The translations under genes and the position numbers were made by a program. The notes under the pieces are model-generated. The model saw only the letters and a program-made list of their open reading frames with translations, had not been told where the DNA came from and did no database searches. A stretch of 49,127 nucleotides of DNA from Gemmatimonadota bacterium (GTDB taxonomy: Bacteria > Gemmatimonadota > Gemmatimonadetes > Gemmatimonadales > Gemmatimonadaceae), in NCBI GenBank assembly GCA_947462095.1, contig CANHNQ010000013.1, positions 1 to 49,127 of the forward strand, given 5' to 3'. Below are positions 1-8,272 of the stretch, in pieces. Each line of letters begins with the position of its first letter. Positions within the stretch are counted from its first letter, which is position 1.

Positions 1-141
1 CGAGCGCCGCAGCCACCACCAGCTCCGCCGATGGTCACGGCACAGCACCTCACCCCCGCGAAGGCGCGCATTCTACTTATGGTCGCGCTGACCCGCACCA
101 ACGACCCGCTCGAGATCCAGCGGTATTTTCTGCGATACTGA
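1..141 (+). CDS. L-asparaginase (type II-like), C-terminal fragment cut by the window edge
   Basis: The frame is open from base 1 to a TGA at 139-141. The last 46 residues include LTPAKARILLMVALTRTNDP followed by LEIQRYF. This matches the C-terminal helix of bacterial type II L-asparaginases, which typically reads like 'L.P.KARILLMLALT.T.DP.EIQ..F'. The family hydrolyses asparagine to aspartate and ammonia, usually in the periplasm. A Pro-rich stretch (residues 3-10) just before the helix is unusual and probably a linker. The catalytic threonines lie outside the window, so activity cannot be judged. Identification rests only on this tail. Confidence 0.72.
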   Translation, partial: RAPQPPPAPPMVTAQHLTPAKARILLMVALTRTNDPLEIQRYFLRY

Positions 142-162
142 CGCGCGAACGAATGCCCCGCT

Positions 163-180
163 CGTCACGGCGCCGTGACG
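163..180. promoter_or_regulatory. 18-nt perfect palindrome between asparaginase and TonB receptor genes
   Basis: CGTCACGGCGCCGTGACG is its own reverse complement. It lies 22 nt after the asparaginase stop and about 100 nt before the receptor start. No T-run follows it, so it could be an operator or the stem of a weak terminator. Confidence 0.4.
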
Positions 181-283
181 TGGCCGAGACGGGGCCTGTA
201 CGTATCCGTGATTCAAGTCGAGACACAGCAAGTGAAAGCTGCGGGTGATCCTCACGATCACCTCTTTCTCTTTCGACGGTCTC

Positions 284-2728
284 ATGCGCCACGACTCTCG
301 TCCTGCGTACTTCACGCTTCTCGCCGCGGCATCGTCATCGCTGCTGCTCTCCGCCTCGCTGCTACGCGCGCAGGCCACCACTAAGCGCGACTCGGCGCAA
401 GCACTCGGCACGGTCACGGTAACCGGCGTCACCGGCCGAGGCAGCGCGCGCGCAGCCTCGGGCATCGACAGCTCAGTGCTCAAGTCGACCACCCCCGGCA
501 CCAGTGCGCTCAAGGCGGTCGAGCGTGTTCCCGGCGTCAACATGCAGTCGGTGGACGGCTTCGGCATGTACGAATGGTCCAATCGCATCACGATGCGTGG
601 CTTCCAGACGGCGCAGATCGGTCAGACGATGGACGGCATTCCGCTCGGCGATATGTCGTACGGAAACTGGAACGGTCTCGGCGTGGGCCGCGCGGTGGAC
701 GCGTCGAACCTCGAGTCGACGGCCGTGGCGCAGGGCAGTGGTGCGCTGGGCACCGCCTCCGCCAACAACCTCGGTGGCGTCGTGCAGTATTCCACCGCCG
801 AACCGGCGGGCAAGCAGCAGTTCCTGCTGCAGCAGATGGGCGGTCAGAACAGCGCGCGTCGCACGCTGCTGCGCTACGACATGGGCCTCAAGACGTTCGG
901 CGGCTCGAACGGCGTGTCGGCGTTCATGTCGGTGTCCCGGTTCGACTCCGACAAGTGGAAGGGCGGCGGCGAGCGCCTCTCCAACTTCCCCGGCGAACAG
1001 GATTTGTTGTTCGGCCAGAACGGATTCATTGGTGGCGCCGGCCAGAACTGGCATGAGCAGATCAACCTGAAGTCCAACCTGTTCATCGGTTCGAGCAAGT
1101 TCACGGCGTTCTACAACTACGCGAACAAGAAGGAAAGCGATTACATGGACCTGTCGCTCGGCGTGTTCAACGCCACCGCGCCGGGTTCGAGCACGTTCGG
1201 CTTCGGACCGAACTTCGATTACCTCACCAACTGGGCCACTGCCAAGCAGTTCGCCGAGGCCTCGCTGCCCACGTATACGCCGCTCACCGATGCGTCGTAT
1301 TACAGCTCGGCCCAGGGCGCGCGTCTCGATCACCTTGCGTATCTCAAGGGCGAATTCAAGCCGACCGCGTCGACGCGTATCGAGGTGCAGCCCTATCTCC
1401 ACCTCAATCGTGGTGGTGGTGACTGGCATGCACCGAGCTACGGCGCGGCCTATAGCCCGGACCCGATCATGTTCCGCCAGACGCAGTACAAGGCCAACCG
1501 CTCCGGCATCATGGCGAAGGCGACATCGTCGTTCATGGTCGGCGGCATTGCCAACCAGTTCGAAGTGGGTGGCTGGTACGAGATGAATGCGTCCAGCAAC
1601 CGTCGTCCGCGCTGGCGCATGAAGAACTATCAGCAGAGCCCGGAAGTGGACTTCACGAAGGTGCTGCGACTCGATTACGACCGCACGGCGGATGTGACCA
1701 CCACGCAGCTCCATATCCAGAACACGAACCGCCTGCTGAATGAAAAGCTCACGCTGTCGTATGGCGCGAAGCTCCTGTCGGTGAACGCGGATTTCACGAA
1801 CAACGGCAACACGCCGACGGCCGGCATCGTGGCACCGATTTTCGCCGATGCCACGCGTCCGTCGCTGAACGTGAAGACCGAGGCGACGCTGCTCCCGCAG
1901 GTCGGTGCGGTGTTCAAGGTGAACGGGAACAACGAAGTGTTTGCCAACTGGTCGGAAAATGTGAATCAGTTTCCGCTCAGCCCGGCCGGTGGTGTGTACA
2001 ACGCGGCGCCTGCCACGTTTGATTTCTTCAAGACCACGGCCAAGGCCGAGCGGGCGACCACGCTCGAAGTGGGCGCACGGACGCGTCGCGGCAAGATGGA
2101 AGCCGGCGTGACCGGCTACACGATCGACTACCGTAATCGCCTGCTCGGCATCGCGCTCTGCCCGCAGACGGTCACCTGCGCCACGGGCTTCGGCAACGTG
2201 GGTTCGGTGAACACCTTCGGCCTCGAAGGCGTCGTCAACGCGGACCTCGGCAACGGTCTGCGCGCCTTCGGCTCGGCGTCGTTCAACAGCTCGAAGTTTG
2301 GCGACGACTACCTCGCCAACCAGGCGAATCCGGCGTCGCGCGTGAGCACCAAGGACAAGTACGTGCAGGACGCGCCGAAGCAGATGGCCACGGCGTCACT
2401 GTCGTACACGCGCACCAAGCTCAATCTCACGCTGGGCGGTCGCTACGTGGGCGAGCGCTACTTCACGTACACGAACGACCTGAACACGGCGGGCGACGGT
2501 GAAGGCAAGGTGCCGGGCTACTTCGTGTCCGATCTCTCGGCGCGCTACCGCGTGGGCCGTATCGGCGCACTCAAGTCGCTGGAGTTGCAGCTGAACATGA
2601 ACAACCTGCTCGATAAGCGGTACATCGGCACGATGGGCAGCGGCGGCTTCACGGCCAGCGGCGACAACACGACGTTCCTGACCGGCGCTCCGCGTCAGAT
2701 CTTCTTCTCGGTCAGCACGACGTTCTAA
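284..2728 (+). CDS. TonB-dependent outer-membrane receptor
   Basis: This is an outer-membrane beta-barrel that takes up a large substrate (siderophore, sugar or similar) using TonB energy. The ATG at 284 gives 814 residues and a clean signal peptide: basic MRHDSR, a hydrophobic core at residues 9-28, and an AQA cleavage site near 31. A GTG at 245 in the same frame would add 13 residues before the signal and is less likely. A TonB-box-like stretch (LGTVTVTG, residues 41-48) leads into a plug domain with the usual 'RVPGVN', 'ITMRGF', 'DGIP' and 'GSGALG..SANNLGG' segments (about 55-180). The remaining barrel ends in Phe (SVSTTF), as expected for BAM-dependent insertion. No carboxypeptidase-like N-terminal domain is present. 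The family is secure; the substrate is unknown, and there is no neighbouring uptake operon. Confidence 0.93.
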   Translation: MRHDSRPAYFTLLAAASSSLLLSASLLRAQATTKRDSAQALGTVTVTGVTGRGSARAASGIDSSVLKSTTPGTSALKAVERVPGVNMQSVDGFGMYEWSNRITMRGFQTAQIGQTMDGIPLGDMSYGNWNGLGVGRAVDASNLESTAVAQGSGALGTASANNLGGVVQYSTAEPAGKQQFLLQQMGGQNSARRTLLRYDMGLKTFGGSNGVSAFMSVSRFDSDKWKGGGERLSNFPGEQDLLFGQNGFIGGAGQNWHEQINLKSNLFIGSSKFTAFYNYANKKESDYMDLSLGVFNATAPGSSTFGFGPNFDYLTNWATAKQFAEASLPTYTPLTDASYYSSAQGARLDHLAYLKGEFKPTASTRIEVQPYLHLNRGGGDWHAPSYGAAYSPDPIMFRQTQYKANRSGIMAKATSSFMVGGIANQFEVGGWYEMNASSNRRPRWRMKNYQQSPEVDFTKVLRLDYDRTADVTTTQLHIQNTNRLLNEKLTLSYGAKLLSVNADFTNNGNTPTAGIVAPIFADATRPSLNVKTEATLLPQVGAVFKVNGNNEVFANWSENVNQFPLSPAGGVYNAAPATFDFFKTTAKAERATTLEVGARTRRGKMEAGVTGYTIDYRNRLLGIALCPQTVTCATGFGNVGSVNTFGLEGVVNADLGNGLRAFGSASFNSSKFGDDYLANQANPASRVSTKDKYVQDAPKQMATASLSYTRTKLNLTLGGRYVGERYFTYTNDLNTAGDGEGKVPGYFVSDLSARYRVGRIGALKSLELQLNMNNLLDKRYIGTMGSGGFTASGDNTTFLTGAPRQIFFSVSTTF

Positions 2729-2773
2729 TTCCAGCGGTTCACACTGCACCCGGACCGGTGTCGCGCGCTGCGC

Positions 2774-2798
2774 GGCCCCGGTCTGGGCGACCGGGGCC
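2774..2798. terminator. Bidirectional hairpin between convergent receptor and amidase genes
   Basis: There is a perfect 10-bp GC-rich stem (GGCCCCGGTC / GACCGGGGCC) with a 5-nt loop, located between the receptor stop (2728) and the amidase stop (2841). No U-tract follows, so it may work as a Rho-assisted or transcript-stabilising hairpin. Confidence 0.6.
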
Positions 2799-2840
2799 GG
2801 GGCGCAGACTGCGTCGCCGGCCCCGCGTCGTCCTGCGGTG

Positions 2841-4598
2841 CTACTTGGCCATTCGCCCTTTCACCACCGTGATCAACCCCTGCTCGACCAGCGCCGGCTT
2901 CGGCCGCGGCGGTGTCGCCTGCTCCCACGCATAGGCGAACCCCATCAGCTCGCGATCCGCCCAGGGGCGGCCCGAGAGTTCAAGACCGAACGGCAAGCCG
3001 CTGTCGTAGTGCCCCGCCGAGACCACGACTGCGGGCACACCGATCATGTTCACCCAGCTCGTCGCCGAGTGCGGTCCCTCACTCACGCGACCATCCTGCG
3101 GCATCGATTCATCCGGCGGTGCCATCTGAATGGCCGGATAGATCAGCCCATCGAGCTTCATCCGATCGAGCGTGGCCACATACTCGGCCAGCATCGCGCG
3201 ACGTGGCGCATGGTAGTTCCGCTCGGCGTCGGCATCGGTGTCGAGCACTCGCTGCTCCAGACGCACGCCGGGCATGGAGCGGAAGTGATCTTCCACGCCA
3301 ATGGATGACACGAACAGCGGGGATCCGACCACCTGTTCGTACTGCGCGGCCGAGTGATACGTCGGCGGTCCGAAGGTGCCAAGGAAACGGTCGGTGCCAT
3401 CGCGCATGTACGCGTACGTTGACACGCGGCTCGCCAGCTTCGCGAACTGCGGTGGGAGAATGCTGTCGCTGATCACGACCTCAGCGCCCGCCGCGCGCAA
3501 CGCCGCGACCGCCTTCATGAACATCTCGCGGGTGTCATCGCGCAGCGTCATGTTGGCGGCAGCGCGAATCGAATCGGCGGCGCGCTCCGGCACGGCGGCG
3601 GGAATGCCGTGGAACGGGATGCCGCTGCCGGCCATGATGAAGGCCGGTACGCCGAAACGCTTGCCTTTGAGTGAGGCGGTGGCGATACCCGCCGGAGTGA
3701 CGCGCACCGAATCGGGCGCGAGCAACGTGGCGGGATCGAGCGAGTCCTTCCCCGTCATGACCGCCAGAGCGATCGCGGCATCGGTCACCGTGCGCGCAAT
3801 CGGCCCCGTATTGTCGAGCAGCCAGTCGAGCGGTGCGATCCCGGCGATGCTCACCAGACCTCGCGTGGGATAGACCCCCACCAGCGCACTCGTGGCCGCC
3901 GGCATGCGAATGGAGTTGCCCGTATCAGTGCCGTTACCCAATACGGCCATGTTCGCCGCGACGGCGGTCACGACACCGCCGCTCGAGCCACCCGGCGAGA
4001 AGCGCACGTCGTACGCATTGCCCGTGCGACCGAACGAGCTGCTGCGATTGGTGTCGCTGTTGGCGAGATCCGGCATATTGGCCAGACCGACGATGATCGC
4101 ACCGGCGGCGCGGAACTTCGCCACGATGGTCGCGTCTTTGGGCGCGATGAGCTCATGACCGGCGCGTGCGAAACCCTCCCAGCCGGCCGTGGTCACCTGC
4201 CCCTGCACGCTGGTATTGGCCTTGATCACGATGGGCACGCCCCACAACGGTCCGCGCGCGACACCATCGCCTTTCGCCGCCTCGGCGTCCAGCCGCGCGG
4301 CGTCGGCCAGCGCGCTCTCACGCAACACCGTTTCGATTGCGCCGTATACCCCGTTGTAGCGGTCGATGCGATCGAGGTGCCACTGCACGACCTGTGTGAC
4401 CGTGTAGCGCTTGTCGGCGTAGAGCTGCTCGAGCTGTGGCACCGTGACATCGAGCAAGTCACGATCGGCCGCGTTGACGGCCACCGGTACGGCGGGTGAG
4501 GTGCATCCGGTCTGGGCGACGGACAGCGTGGCGGCAACCACAGCGAGCGCCATGCGCGCCACGACAGTTGGCAACGAAGGCGAAGTGCTTCGGAACAT
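2841..4598 (-). CDS. Amidase signature (AS) family hydrolase, exported
   Basis: This is a 585-residue serine hydrolase of the amidase signature family, which cleaves amide bonds with a Ser-cisSer-Lys triad. Likely triad residues are K126 (VPIVIKANT), S205 (SPGGSSGG) and S229 (GTDTGNSIRMPA). The 24-residue spacing between the two serines equals that in the well-studied member FAAH. The N-terminus has a hydrophobic stretch (residues 14-28) followed by TGC at 30-32, an imperfect lipobox (Gln at -3), so the protein is probably exported and perhaps lipid-anchored. The second half diverges (IRMPAATSALVGVYPTRGLVSIAGIAPLDW and onward) but keeps family length. It has no operon partner. Substrate is unknown; it is not a GatA, because GatA is cytoplasmic and lacks an export signal. 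Confidence 0.9.
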   Translation of the reverse strand: MFRSTSPSLPTVVARMALAVVAATLSVAQTGCTSPAVPVAVNAADRDLLDVTVPQLEQLYADKRYTVTQVVQWHLDRIDRYNGVYGAIETVLRESALADAARLDAEAAKGDGVARGPLWGVPIVIKANTSVQGQVTTAGWEGFARAGHELIAPKDATIVAKFRAAGAIIVGLANMPDLANSDTNRSSSFGRTGNAYDVRFSPGGSSGGVVTAVAANMAVLGNGTDTGNSIRMPAATSALVGVYPTRGLVSIAGIAPLDWLLDNTGPIARTVTDAAIALAVMTGKDSLDPATLLAPDSVRVTPAGIATASLKGKRFGVPAFIMAGSGIPFHGIPAAVPERAADSIRAAANMTLRDDTREMFMKAVAALRAAGAEVVISDSILPPQFAKLASRVSTYAYMRDGTDRFLGTFGPPTYHSAAQYEQVVGSPLFVSSIGVEDHFRSMPGVRLEQRVLDTDADAERNYHAPRRAMLAEYVATLDRMKLDGLIYPAIQMAPPDESMPQDGRVSEGPHSATSWVNMIGVPAVVVSAGHYDSGLPFGLELSGRPWADRELMGFAYAWEQATPPRPKPALVEQGLITVVKGRMAK

Positions 4599-4692
4599 GG
4601 CGATTTACGTTTGAGGATCGACAGCCGTACAGCAGGAGAGCGTTCGCGACAAACGTACGACGTCACGGAACCGGTTACCAGAATCCCGCGCG

Positions 4693-5634
4693 TCAGCCGC
4701 GCATGAACTCGAACAACTCCCGCGATACCGTCGGGGCCAGGCGCTCCAGCGCGTAGCTCGTCATGAAGGTCTTGGCCACGATCTCGCGGCGAAACCGCGG
4801 GGTGATTTCACCGCTCTGCTTGAGCAGATCGGAGCGCTGCGTGCCGAGGTACAGAAAGGCCAAGCCGGCGGCGTTTTCGCGGGCGATGCGATGACGCGTG
4901 AGGGAGATATCAAGCGCGCCGATGTACAGCGCGTCGGCGGTCACGCTGGCCCACTCGGTGCGCAACGGATCCGCGAATCGGAGAAGGCGCAACTCCTGTG
5001 CAAGCGGACCGCCCTCGTCGTTGGCGGCGTCACGGCCCGCCGCGATGGCCTGCACCAACTCACCGGCCAGATCGATTTCCAGATCGGTCACGGCATCTTC
5101 CGTGACCGAGACACTGCCGACCACCGCCTCGGCGATCTGCAGCACGAGCGTTGCGCTGCGCTCCACGTGTTCTTGCGACCACGCATCTTCCCATGCCCGG
5201 CTGCTCCACCGGATCCACTCGCGTCCGTCGAGCTGCGCAATCGTCTCGGCCGCGGCATTCAGCGCCTCGAGAAAGCGGGGGCCCGACAGCGAGCCCACGT
5301 CGGCGCGGGAGCGAATGTCTTCCGAACAGAGCGACAGCGCGCTGTACAAGTGCCCGTCTTCCGCGCGCACCCAGCGGCGGTCCACGTCGAGCACGATCAC
5401 GTCGGCGCCGAGCACGCTGGAGAGCATCGTCTCGAGAATCGTGTGTATCTTGACCGATCCATCGCGGTGCGTGAGTGTGTCGAGTGCGGCGTACTCGTGC
5501 AGGGCCCACGCATGTTCGGTCACGTTTGCTCCCGCAGCCGCGCGCTGCTGGAACTCGGCGAACGACGCGCCAAGATGGGTTGGCGGGCCGAGGACGACGG
5601 TGAGTTCGGTCAGGGCGTAGGGGGGGCTGTCCAT
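4693..5634 (-). CDS. Unrecognised 313-residue cytoplasmic protein next to the AAA+ ATPase
   Basis: I do not recognise this family. The chosen start is the ATG at 5634 (MDSPPYALTELTVVLGPPTH). The frame stays open further upstream to 5790, but that part overlaps the ATPase gene and reads like non-coding Ser/Arg-rich sequence. The protein is acidic and shows no signal peptide or membrane segment. It has a compact alpha/beta middle (KIHTILETMLSSVLGADVIVLDVDRRWVRAEDG) and a helical, Arg-rich C-terminus. The gene lies 58 bp downstream of the ATPase gene on the same strand, so the two are probably co-transcribed. A role as the ATPase's partner or target is inference from position alone. Confidence 0.6.
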   Translation of the reverse strand: MDSPPYALTELTVVLGPPTHLGASFAEFQQRAAAGANVTEHAWALHEYAALDTLTHRDGSVKIHTILETMLSSVLGADVIVLDVDRRWVRAEDGHLYSALSLCSEDIRSRADVGSLSGPRFLEALNAAAETIAQLDGREWIRWSSRAWEDAWSQEHVERSATLVLQIAEAVVGSVSVTEDAVTDLEIDLAGELVQAIAAGRDAANDEGGPLAQELRLLRFADPLRTEWASVTADALYIGALDISLTRHRIARENAAGLAFLYLGTQRSDLLKQSGEITPRFRREIVAKTFMTSYALERLAPTVSRELFEFMRG

Positions 5635-5692
5635 AAGGCGATCAGGGCGATTTCGAAGTGAATCGGTGGTGAATTGGAGCGACGAGCGGGTG

Positions 5693-7072
5693 TCAGCGTT
5701 CGAGTAGCCACTGAGCGGCCGGAGCCCACCGCAGGCGACCAGGCAACTCGCGAGCCGGCGGCGTCGGATCGAGCGTGATGAGCATGGCATCGGCGTCGGG
5801 CTGAGACGCGGCCGCCGATTCGAGGGCGCGCACTTCGCGCGCCCACGTCGCGTCGGCAGCGGTATCGAGACACACCTGAATCAGCAGCGGCGCGGCGTCA
5901 GGTCGCGTGGCGTAGAAGTCGACCTCCCATCCTTCTGCCGTACGAAACCAGTCAATCGCATAGCGGCGACGCTCCAGCTCGAGCAGGATCGCGGTTTCGA
6001 GTGCACGTCCCCGGTGCGTCCGCCCTGATCGTTCATAGATCGAGATCAGACCGGTATCCACCGGATAGACTTTTCGTGGGTTGGACATCCGCTGTCGTTC
6101 GGAGGTGCTGTGCATCGTGATACTGCGCAGCAAAAACGCATCCTCGAAGTATTCGACGTACGCGTACACGTTGTCTTTACCGACCCCGATGCCTTGGGAC
6201 TTGAGGTCGTCGTACAACTTATTGACGGAAACGCTTCCACCTGGCGTCGCCAGCAGATGTCGTTGCAACCAGCGAAGTGCGCGGACGTTCGTCACGTTGT
6301 GCCGCTCGATCACGTCACGCAGGACCATGGTGTCGACGTAGCCGGTGAGCAGATCAAGTCGGTCCTGCGCATCGGTCTGTTGCGCTTCGGGAAAGCCGCC
6401 GACGGTGAGATACTGCTGCAGCGCGGCGTCCATCGTCGCGCGCTGCGGGCCCGTTAGCTGCTCCCACGGGTGATCCGTTTCCGCGCCTGCGTAGCGCAGC
6501 GCCTCCCGAAAGGAGAACGGATGGACGAGGACGTCCATGGCGCGACCGCGCAGCGACGTGGCGACCTCTCGGCTCAGGAGTTTCGCCGAGGAACCGGAAA
6601 CCGCGATTTCTATGTTTCCCGCAGCAAGGAGGCGATGGACGAGCGTTTCCCATTTCGGAACGACCTGCACCTCGTCGAGATAGAGCCAGAGCGTGCCGCC
6701 ATCGGCGCCACCGCGTCGGACATGCGGATAGCGCCGCGCATGTTCTTCGACGATCCAACCCAGATCGGCCGCCGTCATTCCGTCGAGCCGCTCATCCTCG
6801 AGTTCCAGGAGCAGCTGTGACTCGCGTGATCGACCCGCTCCGATGTGGTCGGCCATGCGTCGGTGGAGGAGTGACGTCTTTCCACCACGGCGTACGCCTA
6901 CGACCGCGAGGGCCTTGCCAGGGATCGTAGGAACGCGAACGTCGCGCGCGATCCGCGGCGGGACGGCCGCCGCCATGGATTCCGTGAGTTTGTCGCGGAG
7001 GCGATCTCTCGAGAGCGCCATGGGTGAATCGTTCGTGCTTTCTGACATGGCGCCCAGACCAGAGACAGACAT
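5693..7072 (-). CDS. AAA+ ATPase of the AAA_14 / DUF4143 family
   Basis: The protein has 459 residues from the ATG at 7072; in-frame ATGs at 7048 and 7021 and a TTG at 7078 are alternatives. It has a Walker A (GVRRGGKTS, 59-67), a Walker B (LWLYLDE, 128-134) and a sensor-like SGSSAKLLS (159-167), followed by a DUF4143 region ('GYVDTMVLRDVIERH' onward). The C-terminal nuclease-like fold has the pattern GRALETAILLELERR...EVDFYATR...LIQVCLD, close to PD-(D/E)xK-type folds. These ATPases are widespread and laterally mobile, and their function is mostly unknown. The gene starts at a local AT-rich island, unlike its GC-rich surroundings, which fits recent arrival. A promoter-like sequence lies just upstream, and the unrecognised 313-residue gene follows. 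Confidence 0.88.
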   Translation of the reverse strand: MSVSGLGAMSESTNDSPMALSRDRLRDKLTESMAAAVPPRIARDVRVPTIPGKALAVVGVRRGGKTSLLHRRMADHIGAGRSRESQLLLELEDERLDGMTAADLGWIVEEHARRYPHVRRGGADGGTLWLYLDEVQVVPKWETLVHRLLAAGNIEIAVSGSSAKLLSREVATSLRGRAMDVLVHPFSFREALRYAGAETDHPWEQLTGPQRATMDAALQQYLTVGGFPEAQQTDAQDRLDLLTGYVDTMVLRDVIERHNVTNVRALRWLQRHLLATPGGSVSVNKLYDDLKSQGIGVGKDNVYAYVEYFEDAFLLRSITMHSTSERQRMSNPRKVYPVDTGLISIYERSGRTHRGRALETAILLELERRRYAIDWFRTAEGWEVDFYATRPDAAPLLIQVCLDTAADATWAREVRALESAAASQPDADAMLITLDPTPPARELPGRLRWAPAAQWLLER

Positions 7073-7099
7073 AAGCAATGCTTTCTTTCCAGAAAGGAC

Positions 7100-7128
7100 A
7101 GTATAGATAATAACTTGCTGGTTTTAAA
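7100..7128 (-). promoter_or_regulatory. Sigma70-like promoter for the AAA+ ATPase gene
   Basis: On the minus strand, TTTAAA (7128-7123) is followed after 17 nt by TATACT (7105-7100). This lies 28 nt upstream of the ATG at 7072 and within an AT-rich block. A GGAAAG sequence lies between promoter and start. This is prediction from consensus only. Confidence 0.5.
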
Positions 7129-7183
7129 GGAGAGAAGTAACAGCAGGCCGAATGGATTGCGTGACGCAGTCTCGAGCCAAGTA

Positions 7184-7226
7184 TTTATCCGGGTATATTG
7201 ACAATTTAGTTTTATCCGGATAAAAA
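7184..7226 (+). promoter_or_regulatory. Sigma70-like promoter with paired TTTATCCGG operator sites
   Basis: TTGACA (7198-7203), a 17-nt spacer, and TAAAAA (7221-7226) form a good promoter for the GIY-YIG gene, whose ATG is at 7254. TTTATCCGGGTA (from 7184) and TTTATCCGGATA (from 7211) are near-identical and 27 nt apart. The second is part of the perfect 12-nt palindrome TTATCCGGATAA (7212-7223), which overlaps the -10 box. This is the geometry of a repressor operator. Confidence 0.6.
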
Positions 7227-7253
7227 TACATCTTCACCCTCTCCGGACGGCCC

Positions 7254-7622
7254 ATGGACCGCAAAGCGCTCGCCCGCGCCTACAAGGAGTCGCGCCGCCC
7301 GATGGGCGTGTACTGCGTGCGCAACCTCCAAAGCGGTGACGCGCTGATCGGGCGGTCCACCGACCTCCCGGCCATTCTCAACCGCGAACGGACCTCGCTG
7401 CGCTGCGGCGGGCACCCCAATCGCTGGCTGCAGCAGGATTGGAACACCCTCGGCCCGCAGGCCTTCACGTTCGAGGTGCTCGACACCCTCGCCTGGCCGG
7501 AGGACACGCCCGACTTCGATCCGACCAGCGACCTGGTGCTGTTAGAGTCGATGTGGCGTGAGCGGTTGCAACCGAATGGCGAGGGCAGTTACAACACGTC
7601 CAAGACATCGGGGCGCTCGTGA
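7254..7622 (+). CDS. GIY-YIG-type small nuclease-fold protein
   Basis: This 122-residue protein has a compact GIY-YIG-like domain. MGVYCVRN stands at the first motif, LIGRSTDLPAILNRE follows as the second motif and catalytic-Arg region, and LLESMWRERLQPN holds a Glu at the usual metal-ligand position. The canonical 'GIY' and 'YIG' are degenerate (GVY, LIG), as in the small stand-alone family found near regulators. Nuclease activity is therefore uncertain. It is the first gene of a three-gene operon: its TGA overlaps the GTG of the next gene (GTGA). A clear promoter with a palindromic operator lies about 30-55 nt upstream. Confidence 0.7.
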   Translation: MDRKALARAYKESRRPMGVYCVRNLQSGDALIGRSTDLPAILNRERTSLRCGGHPNRWLQQDWNTLGPQAFTFEVLDTLAWPEDTPDFDPTSDLVLLESMWRERLQPNGEGSYNTSKTSGRS

Positions 7623-8272
7623 GTCTGGCGACGGTCACCGCCTTCCGCGGACACGAATTGCTCGCCACCGGCGCACTGCGCGACGTGGCTCGTGTGGTTT
7701 GGCGTGCGGTCAAAGACGCCGAGTCGCATCACGGCGCCGTGCTGGTGTTCGACGATGCGACCGGACGCGTCATTGATTTCGAGATGCGGGGCGACGAACG
7801 CGCGATGTTGGCGCACGTGGATGTCATGCTCCGCATGAGCCAGGCCGCGCGCGTTCACACGAACGATGAGCCGAACGGTGCGACGAGCGGTGACAGCGTC
7901 GACCCGGTGCCGCGCCCCCGGGGGCGTCCCAAGCTCGGGGTGGTTGCACGCGAGATCACGTTGTTGCCGAGACATTGGGAGTGGCTGGCGACGCAGCCGG
8001 GAGGTGCATCCGTCGCGCTCCGCAAACTCGTCGACGCCGCGCGTCGTACGAATAGCGACGAAGATCGTACCAAGGCGGCACGTGATGTGGCATACCGCTT
8101 CATGCACGCGATGGCGGGCGACCTGAGTCAGTTCGAAGAAGTGATCCGTGCGCTGTATCGCGGCGACGACGCGCGGTTTCACGAGCTCGTCGCGGAGTGG
8201 CCGCGCGACATCGCGGCGTACTCGGCACAGTTGGCCTTTCCCGCGAGCAGCCTGATGGAGCGCGCCCCGTGA
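7619..8272 (+). CDS. DUF2239 family protein
   Basis: This is a 217-residue protein of the uncharacterised DUF2239 family. Recognisable blocks are FRGHELLATGALRDVA near the N-terminus, VLVFDDATGRVIDFEMRG, the very conserved PRGRPKLGVVAREITLLPRH, WLATQPGGASVALRKLVDAARR, and the C-terminal YRFMHAMAGDLSQFEEVIRALYRGD. The RGRPKLGVV and LPRHWEWL segments look like an AT-hook-like basic loop followed by a helical RHH-type motif, so nucleic-acid binding is possible (inference). The GTG start is embedded in the previous gene's stop and its own stop overlaps the next start, so translation is probably coupled. Confidence 0.88.
   Translation: MSLATVTAFRGHELLATGALRDVARVVWRAVKDAESHHGAVLVFDDATGRVIDFEMRGDERAMLAHVDVMLRMSQAARVHTNDEPNGATSGDSVDPVPRPRGRPKLGVVAREITLLPRHWEWLATQPGGASVALRKLVDAARRTNSDEDRTKAARDVAYRFMHAMAGDLSQFEEVIRALYRGDDARFHELVAEWPRDIAAYSAQLAFPASSLMERAP

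Noticed and set aside
473-1714. 413-codon minus-strand open frame inside the TonB receptor gene
   Set aside because: Mirror of a well-supported receptor; composition is typical of a GC-rich antisense shadow.
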